NCBI GenBank assembly: GCA_016790475.1
Contig: JAEUOX010000434.1
Coordinates: forward strand, 1 to 37,645
Origin: Rhodoferax sp.
GTDB taxonomy: Bacteria > Pseudomonadota > Gammaproteobacteria > Burkholderiales > Burkholderiaceae_C
Direction: 5' to 3'
Length of the DNA stretch: 37,645 nt
Positions 32,278 to 37,645 of the stretch are shown in pieces. Each line of letters begins with the position of its first letter. The stretch's first letter is position 1. The notes under the pieces are model-generated. The model was not told the DNA's origin, ran no database searches, and was given only the letters and a program-made list of their open reading frames with translations. Position numbers and translations under genes: made by a program.

Positions 32278-33228
32278 TCAGGCCTGCCAGTAGTCGGCGC
32301 GCCCGTAGTGCTGCCGCAGGAAATCGATCCACAGCCGCACCCGCAGCGGCAGGTGCTTGCGCTGCGGCACCACGGCATAGATGCCGTTCGGCGGCGCCGC
32401 ATAGGCCTCCAGCACGGCCACCAGCTGCCCGCTGGCCACCTCCGCCTCCACCTCCCAGCTGCTGCGCCAGGCAATGCCATAGCCGGCCAGGCACCAGTCA
32501 TGCAGCACCTGCCCGTCGGAGCAGTCCAGCGGGCCGTCCGGCTTCAGGTACACCACCTCGAACGGCTCCTGCGGCTGGGCCGGGCGCCGGGCCCCGGCGG
32601 CAGCGGCCGGCACACGGAAGGCCCAGCCCCGCGTCTGCGAGGCATCGCTGGACAGCGTCAGGCAGTCGAAGCGCACCAGATCCTGCGGATGCTCCGGCTG
32701 CCCGTGCCGCTGCAGATAGCGCGGCGTGGCCACACAGAGCCGGCGGTTGTCGGCCATGCGCACGCTGACCAGCGAAGAGTCCGGCAGGTCGCCGACCCGG
32801 ACCGCGCAGTCGAAGGCTTCGCCGGCGATGTCGACGACCCGATCACTGAGGTTCAGCGAGATGCGCACCTCCGGGTGCAGTTCCCGGAAACGCGGCACCA
32901 GCGGCGCCACGTGCCTGCGGCCGAACCCGGCCGGCGCGGTGATGCGCAGATGGCCGCTGGCCCGGACCCCGCCCGCCGACACGCTGGCCTCGGCCTGCGC
33001 CACGTCGGCCAGCACCCGCTGGCAATCCTCCAGAAAGGCGGTACCTTCATGCGTCAGCGTGATGCGCCGGGTCGTGCGGATCATCAGCTTCACGCCGAGC
33101 CGGGCCTCCAGCGCGTCCAGCCGGCGCCCCATGATCGCCGGGGCCACCCCCTCGGCCAGCGCGGCGGCCGTCAGGCTGCCGCGTGTGGCCACCGACACGA
33201 AGGAGGCGAACTGCTTGAATTTGTCCAT
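32278..33228 (-). CDS. LysR-family transcriptional regulator
   Basis: A 316-residue regulator. The N-terminal winged helix-turn-helix spans about residues 3-60 (FASFVSVATRGSLTAAALAE, RRLDALEARLGVKLMIRTTR). The C-terminal substrate-binding domain starts near residue 88 with SGHLRITAPAGFGRRHVAPL and contains RISLNLSDRVVDIAGEAFDC and VRVGDLPDSSLVSVRM. The pattern is of the CrgA/DsdC-like subgroup common in Burkholderiales. The inducer and targets are unknown. No divergently placed partner gene abuts it; the upstream neighbour is the DUF1631 gene on the same strand, 83 bases away. The stop converges with the PsiF-like gene. Confidence 0.93.
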   Translation of the reverse strand: MDKFKQFASFVSVATRGSLTAAALAEGVAPAIMGRRLDALEARLGVKLMIRTTRRITLTHEGTAFLEDCQRVLADVAQAEASVSAGGVRASGHLRITAPAGFGRRHVAPLVPRFRELHPEVRISLNLSDRVVDIAGEAFDCAVRVGDLPDSSLVSVRMADNRRLCVATPRYLQRHGQPEHPQDLVRFDCLTLSSDASQTRGWAFRVPAAAAGARRPAQPQEPFEVVYLKPDGPLDCSDGQVLHDWCLAGYGIAWRSSWEVEAEVASGQLVAVLEAYAAPPNGIYAVVPQRKHLPLRVRLWIDFLRQHYGRADYWQA

Positions 33229-33311
33229 GCCGCAGATTAGCGGCAGGAATGTCAAAGATCAACCGCCATTCCGGCGAATTGCGTTCAGATTGGTCTCAAG
33301 AATGGGCCTGG

Positions 33312-35672
33312 TCAGGCGAGCTGCAGATCCAGCTCGCCGCCGACGCCCATGATCTGCTCGATCGCCCGGGCGACGATCGGCTGCTGGTCGAGCACCCGCA
33401 GCCGGCCCGTGCGCAGCAGCTCCGCCACCTCCCGCTCGGTGCGCACGAAGGCCTCGAAGCCGTCGCGGTTGGTGAACAGCAGCCGGGTGCGCTGCGGGCT
33501 GACCCAGCCCAGCCGGTAGCGCCGCGGCCCGGCCTCCGGGTCGTCGAAGTCGAACCACAGCCCGCGCTCCAGGCCGCGCGCCTGCACGTCGTAGGCATCG
33601 AGCTCCAGCACCTCGGACTGCCGGGCACGGCGCGCCTCCAGGGCCTTCAGGGCCATCCGACTGGCCGGGGTCTCCAGCGGCGCGGCGCCGGAGTCCAAAG
33701 GCATCATCGCTGAGCGGCTGGTGCGCACCGCCTTCATGTGCGTGTCGATCAGCTGGCGCGTGAATTCGGCGCGCTCCTCGCCCTCCCAGCCGATGCCGTC
33801 CAGCCCGATGTTGATGCGGCGGACCAGGTCCGGCAGCACGGCCACCAGACGGCCGCGCTCGGAGGCGTCGGCCATCGGCTGCGTCGACCAGATCATCTCG
33901 TCCAGCGTCTGCAGCGCCTGCTCCCAGCCGCCCGGCACGGCCTGCCGGTTCATCCAGGCATGGGCCATGACCTCGCGCCACTGCGTGGTCAGGAAGGGCA
34001 CCATGAACGGCCGCAGCGCATCGCGCTCGCTGGCCGTCGCGATGCTCTGGTGCATTACCTCGTCGGCATGGGCCAGTGCGGCTTCGTGCCGCTCGGTGGC
34101 CGTCTGGCGATGCGCGACCGGCTCGATCTGCACCTGGGCCTGCTGCTCGATCTCGGCGACGAAGGCCTCGAAATCCGCCAGCAGTTCGCGGAACAGCGCC
34201 AGGTCGTTCTCGAAGCGGTTGAGCACCTGCAGCACCGTGGACTGGATGCGCACATACAGCGGATCGGACTCGCCCTTCTCCGGCAGCCAGCCCACCGCCG
34301 CAGCGGCCAGCGCATCGACGAGCTTGCGCGCCGGATGCTCACCCGACAGGAAGAAGTCCCGGTCGATCATCGCGGCCTTGAGCACCGGGATCTGCAGCCG
34401 GCCGATCACGTACTTCAACTGGATCGGGATGGCCGGGTCAGCAAACACGAAATCGAAGACCTCAGCCAGCGCATCGATCGTGCCGCGGTCGAGCTCCGGC
34501 GCGCGGCGGACCTCGTCGCGCTCGCGCATCTGGCGCAGCAGGTTGTGGCCGCTGAGGTCCTGCCCCTCGACCCAGGCCACCGGAGGCAGCGACACGCCGG
34601 TGCCGGCCTGCAGCCCGCCGAGGAAGCCCATCAGGTCCGGATCGACCGGGGCATGGGAACCGCCGCCCGAGGCATCGCCGGCACCACCGGAACCGCCGCC
34701 TCCGGCCCCGCTACCACCACCGCCGCCGCCACCGCCCCCCGCACCGCCGGCGGCCCGTCCGAAGCCGAGCTTCTGCAGGAAGTCGCGGGCGCGCTCGGCC
34801 ATGCTGCGCGGTGCGGTGGACTCGCCGGAAAGTGCCGCCGCCTGCGAGGGGCTGCCACCGGACTCGATGCCGCCATGGGCCGACGCGCCGAAGGGCGGAC
34901 GGGTGGTGGCTGCGCCGTCGCGCGCATCCTGCAGCGGCGCATGCCCGGAGTCCCCCCCGGCACTGCGCTTGATGCGGTGCACCGGCCGGGCGGTGAATCC
35001 GGCGCGCACCAGTGTCTCGGTCAGTGCGGAATACAGCGGTGCCCAGTCGACCCCATGGCGGGGGTCCAGCACCCCCAGGAAATCCTCCGCCGCCAGCGGA
35101 TCGAAGCCGCTGGCATGCCAGGCCAGCGAATATGCCTTGATCAGCGTGGCCGGCCGGAACGGGTTGTCGGACAGGGCCAGCTGCTCCTGGTCGAGCAGCA
35201 CGCCGACCGCCAGATTCAGCGGCTTGAGCACCGCGTCATAGGCCGCATTGAAGCGCTGCGCGACCCGGTCCACCAGCAGGTGGCGCTCGATCTCGTCCAC
35301 GTCGAGCAGTGCCATGCTCAGCGGCCCGCTGGATTGCCCGCTGTCGTCCGCCGGCCGCAGCAGGCGCAGCACCCCGGGCATCACCGCCTCCAGCTCGTCC
35401 TCGATCGCCTCGCGCAGCGCGGCCTGGAAGAAACCCTGGAAGGTCGCGGCCTGGCGGTCGAGCATCAGCGCCGCGGTACGCAGGTTCTGCGACTGGGTGG
35501 TGTTGGGGCGCGCGTCGAGCAGCTCGAACAGGTGGGCGCGCAGGTTCTTCAGGTGCGGCTCCTGCCGCTCCGCAAAGAAGGCCTGCGTGCGTGCGATCAG
35601 CGTCTGCACATGGCGAAGCACCGCAGCCCGCTGGGCCGGGTCATTCAAGGAGGAGGGGCTGCCTGGTTTCAC
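33312..35672 (-). CDS. DUF1631 family protein with polyglycine linker
   Basis: A protein of about 786 residues of the DUF1631 family, whose role is unknown; some relatives carry an old, wrong thymidine-phosphorylase label. The N-terminal part is helical ([35 protein letters not shown]). A glycine-rich linker lies at about residues 305-337. After it come [20 protein letters not shown] and [16 protein letters not shown], and a strand-rich end with [20 protein letters not shown], which recalls PilZ-like tails but lacks the RxxxR motif. The start is not certain: I use a GTG at 35672 ([14 protein letters not shown]); the frame is open for 77 more codons, but these look non-coding. Confidence 0.82.
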   Translation of the reverse strand: MKPGSPSSLNDPAQRAAVLRHVQTLIARTQAFFAERQEPHLKNLRAHLFELLDARPNTTQSQNLRTAALMLDRQAATFQGFFQAALREAIEDELEAVMPGVLRLLRPADDSGQSSGPLSMALLDVDEIERHLLVDRVAQRFNAAYDAVLKPLNLAVGVLLDQEQLALSDNPFRPATLIKAYSLAWHASGFDPLAAEDFLGVLDPRHGVDWAPLYSALTETLVRAGFTARPVHRIKRSAGGDSGHAPLQDARDGAATTRPPFGASAHGGIESGGSPSQAAALSGESTAPRSMAERARDFLQKLGFGRAAGGAGGGGGGGGGSGAGGGGSGGAGDASGGGSHAPVDPDLMGFLGGLQAGTGVSLPPVAWVEGQDLSGHNLLRQMRERDEVRRAPELDRGTIDALAEVFDFVFADPAIPIQLKYVIGRLQIPVLKAAMIDRDFFLSGEHPARKLVDALAAAAVGWLPEKGESDPLYVRIQSTVLQVLNRFENDLALFRELLADFEAFVAEIEQQAQVQIEPVAHRQTATERHEAALAHADEVMHQSIATASERDALRPFMVPFLTTQWREVMAHAWMNRQAVPGGWEQALQTLDEMIWSTQPMADASERGRLVAVLPDLVRRINIGLDGIGWEGEERAEFTRQLIDTHMKAVRTSRSAMMPLDSGAAPLETPASRMALKALEARRARQSEVLELDAYDVQARGLERGLWFDFDDPEAGPRRYRLGWVSPQRTRLLFTNRDGFEAFVRTEREVAELLRTGRLRVLDQQPIVARAIEQIMGVGGELDLQLA
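34668..34758 (-). repeat. Glycine-rich codon tract in the DUF1631 gene
   Basis: A low-complexity stretch of GGC and GGT codons on the minus strand, encoding runs of up to nine glycines broken by Ser and Ala. It forms a flexible linker between the two halves of the protein. Tracts of this kind can change length by slippage in steps of three bases. Confidence 0.75.
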
Positions 35673-35890
35673 GCTGGGGCTGGTGCACTGGAGGGGAGAT
35701 TCTCGCCGCGGACGGCGGTGTCCGGCCGGGTTGTAACGCAACTGTGGGCTCCAGTGCCACGATACGACAGCGGAATCTGTGCACAAGTTGGCCTGGATGC
35801 ACCGGGTACGACATGCCAGGCGCCTCCCTGCCGACGGCGGGCCGTCAGCCCGGCTCTTCCAGGATGTCGGCCGATTAGCTACTTTTATGT

Positions 35891-35901
35891 GATGAATCAT
35901 C
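35891..35901. promoter_or_regulatory. Palindrome in the malate synthase promoter region
   Basis: GATGAATCATC is a perfect palindrome around one central A. It is flanked by ATGT on the left and, after two bases, ACAT on the right, which extends the symmetry imperfectly. It lies 19 bases before the candidate -35 box TTGTCA and may be an operator. Confidence 0.4.
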
Positions 35902-35919
35902 AAACATTCGACCCATCAA

Positions 35920-35948
35920 TTGTCAATCAGGTATCGAATAAAGTATGT
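35920..35948 (+). promoter_or_regulatory. Candidate promoter of the malate synthase gene
   Basis: TTGTCA (35920-35925) matches the -35 consensus at five of six positions. GTATGT follows after 17 bases (TATGTC after 18), a poor -10 box. The transcript would begin about 75 bases before the ATG at 36030. The AT-rich setting in a GC-rich genome supports a promoter here. Confidence 0.35.
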
Positions 35949-36029
35949 CCATGCGCGGTGGCGACTGCCTTGTCCCTCGGCTGCACCGCCACCCTCCCAT
36001 GCATCGTCGACCTTGAACCAGGAGCCCCC

Positions 36030-37645
36030 ATGACCGCACGCACGACCCTCCACCGCCTGCAGGTGGCCACCGAACTGCAGCAGTTCATCGACCAGCAGGT
36101 CCTGCCCGGCACCGGCATCGACCGCGATGCCTTCTGGAATGGCTTTGATGCCATCGTGGCCGATCTTGCGCCGAAGAACCAGGCGCTGCTGGCCGAGCGG
36201 GACCGCCTGCAGACCGCGCTGGACCAGTGGCACCAGGCCCGCCCGGGCCCGATCCGCGGCATGAAGGGCTACCGCGCCTTCCTGGAAAAGATCGGCTACC
36301 TGGTGCCGGTGCCCACCGGCGTGCGCGCCACGACGCGCAACGTCGACGCCGAGCTGGCCACCCAGGCCGGCCCGCAGCTGGTGGTGCCGATCCTGAACGC
36401 CCGCTATGCGCTGAACGCCGCGAATGCCCGCTGGGGCTCGCTGTACGACGCGCTGTACGGCACCGACGCGATTCCCGAGAGCGACGGCGCCCACAAGGGC
36501 AGCGGCTACAACCCGGTGCGCGGCGCGAAGGTGATCAACTACGCGCGCCATGTGCTGGACCGCACCGCGCCGCTGAAGAAGGGCTCGCATGTCGACGCCA
36601 CCGGCTACGCGGTGCAGGGCGGCCAGCTGGAGGTCACGCTGGCCGGCGGCGCGCGTACCACGCTGCGCAGCGCGAAGCAGCTGGTCGGCTACCAGGGCGC
36701 GGCGGCCAGCCCGTCGTCCGTGCTGCTGCAGCACAACGGCCTGCACCTGGACATCCGGATCGACCGCAGCACCCCGATCGGCGCCAGCGACCCGGCCGGT
36801 GTCTGCGATCTGGTGCTGGAGGCCGCGCTGTCGACGATCCTGGACCTGGAGGACTCGGTGGCCTGCGTCGATGCGCAGGACAAGGTGCTGGGCTACAGCA
36901 ACTGGCTCGGCATCCTGAAAGGCACGCTGACGGAGGAAGTGACCAAGGGCGGGCGCACCTTCCAGCGCGGCCTGAACCCGGACCGCCTCTACACCGCCGC
37001 CGACGGCCGCGGCGAGGTGCGCCTGCATGGCCGCTCGCTGATGTTCGTGCGCAATGTCGGCCACCTGATGACCAACCCGGCCATCCTGTACACCGGCGCG
37101 GACGGCGTCGTGCGCGAGATACCCGAGGGCATCATGGACGCGGTGGTCACCACCACCATCGCGCTGCACGACCTGCAGGGCCATGGCGCCAACGGCATCC
37201 GCAACTCGCGCAAGGGCTCGGTCTACATCGTCAAGCCCAAGATGCACGGGCCGGCCGAGGTCGCCTTCGCCAGCGAGCTGTTCGGCCGCGTCGAGCGGCT
37301 GCTGGGTCTGAAGGACAGCACCGTCAAGCTCGGCATCATGGACGAAGAGCGCCGCACCAGCGTGAACCTCCAGGCCTGCATCGCCGCCGCGGCCAGCCGC
37401 GTCGCGTTCATCAACACCGGCTTCCTGGACCGCACCGGCGACGAGATGCACACCTGCATGCAGGCCGGGCCGGTGATGCGCAAGGGCGACATGAAGTCCA
37501 GCGCCTGGATCCAGGCCTACGAGAAGAACAACGTGCTGGTGGGCCTGGCCTGCGGCCTGCGCGGCCGCGCGCAGATCGGCAAGGGCATGTGGGCCATGCC
37601 GGACCTGATGGCCGAGATGCTGCGCCAGAAGATCGGCCACCCGAA
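36030..37645 (+). CDS. glcB: Malate synthase G (3' end cut by window edge)
   Basis: GlcB condenses glyoxylate and acetyl-CoA to malate in the glyoxylate route, used on acetate or glycolate. The first 538 residues are visible; E. coli GlcB has 723, so about a quarter is missing, including the region of the catalytic Asp near 631. The start [16 protein letters not shown] is preceded by AGGAG. Visible motifs: the N-terminal [20 protein letters not shown], the [19 protein letters not shown] signature (about residues 270-288), [14 protein letters not shown] (the active-site Arg, about residue 334), [12 protein letters not shown], and the metal-binding [12 protein letters not shown] (about residue 435). 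The long form with this N-terminal insert identifies G rather than A. Confidence 0.96.
   Translation, partial: MTARTTLHRLQVATELQQFIDQQVLPGTGIDRDAFWNGFDAIVADLAPKNQALLAERDRLQTALDQWHQARPGPIRGMKGYRAFLEKIGYLVPVPTGVRATTRNVDAELATQAGPQLVVPILNARYALNAANARWGSLYDALYGTDAIPESDGAHKGSGYNPVRGAKVINYARHVLDRTAPLKKGSHVDATGYAVQGGQLEVTLAGGARTTLRSAKQLVGYQGAAASPSSVLLQHNGLHLDIRIDRSTPIGASDPAGVCDLVLEAALSTILDLEDSVACVDAQDKVLGYSNWLGILKGTLTEEVTKGGRTFQRGLNPDRLYTAADGRGEVRLHGRSLMFVRNVGHLMTNPAILYTGADGVVREIPEGIMDAVVTTTIALHDLQGHGANGIRNSRKGSVYIVKPKMHGPAEVAFASELFGRVERLLGLKDSTVKLGIMDEERRTSVNLQACIAAAASRVAFINTGFLDRTGDEMHTCMQAGPVMRKGDMKSSAWIQAYEKNNVLVGLACGLRGRAQIGKGMWAMPDLMAEMLRQKIGHP

Larger units (their letters stand above)
35673..36029. 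other. Divergent promoter region between the DUF1631 and malate synthase genes
   Basis: This 357-base gap is GC-rich near the DUF1631 start and AT-rich at 35880-35950. It contains a palindrome at 35891-35901 and, on the plus strand, TTGTCA at 35920-35925 with GTATGT 17 bases on. On the minus strand TTGTGC and TATCGT (16 apart) at about 35754-35781 are a weak promoter pair for DUF1631. An AGGAG site lies before the malate synthase ATG. I see no gene in it. Confidence 0.55.

Noticed and set aside
35673-35903. A longer N terminus for the DUF1631 protein.
   Set aside because: The added residues look non-coding and cover the divergent promoter region; the family part starts at about 35672.
35916-37640. 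A long minus-strand frame opposite malate synthase G.
   Set aside because: It is opposite a very well conserved gene and shows no domain.
1-37645. tRNA, rRNA, CRISPR array, insertion sequence or prophage.
   Set aside because: No cloverleaf, repeat-spacer pattern, transposase or phage structural gene was seen on reading both strands. A tRNA scan and an IS search were not run and could change this.

Overview
This GC-rich window (roughly two thirds G+C or more throughout) looks like chromosomal DNA of a betaproteobacterium of the order Burkholderiales. The reasons are the apaG/rpe divergent pair, the argS-SPOR-dsbA run, the lptA-lptB-rpoN block, a Gcr-type membrane 'recombinase', a DUF1631 protein and several tiny intergenic gaps. 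No rRNA, tRNA, CRISPR array, insertion sequence or phage gene is visible. Both end genes are cut by the window: trpE at the left and the malate synthase G gene at the right.

Region 1 (1-6305): trpE (minus strand) with a candidate tryptophan-rich leader peptide upstream, a secreted chalcone-isomerase-like protein, a membrane GGDEF-EAL cyclic-di-GMP enzyme placed directly behind rpe, and divergent apaG. Region 2 (6322-13141): a Gcr-family membrane protein, thiL, a deaminase, an EamA exporter, an exported alpha/beta hydrolase, then pgpA and pncC. Region 3 (13160-16769): a Tat-exported nitroreductase-like lipoprotein, an NTF2-like protein and a membrane-anchored FMN glutamate-synthase-like protein.

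Region 4 (16787-23862) is the most distinctive part, a self-contained catabolic locus. On the minus strand it reads GntR/FCD regulator, TRAP transporter binding protein, small and large membrane subunits, a NanA/DapA-type aldolase, nanE and nanK. A second, divergent DapA-family gene is on the plus strand. The content is that of a sialic (nonulosonic) acid pathway: uptake, cleavage to a hexosamine plus pyruvate, phosphorylation and epimerisation to GlcNAc-6-P. Several residues that read Neu5Ac in the known transporter and aldolase look replaced, so the real substrate may be a different acidic sugar. A perfect 9-bp palindrome lies between the candidate -35 and -10 boxes of the divergent promoter.

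Region 5 (23865-31731): a five-gene run lptA-lptB-rpoN-RNA methyltransferase-PIN nuclease, preceded by argS-SPOR-dsbA, all on the minus strand. Region 6 (31943-37645): a PsiF-like secreted repeat protein, a LysR regulator, a DUF1631 protein with a polyglycine linker, and malate synthase G behind an AT-rich promoter region with a palindrome.
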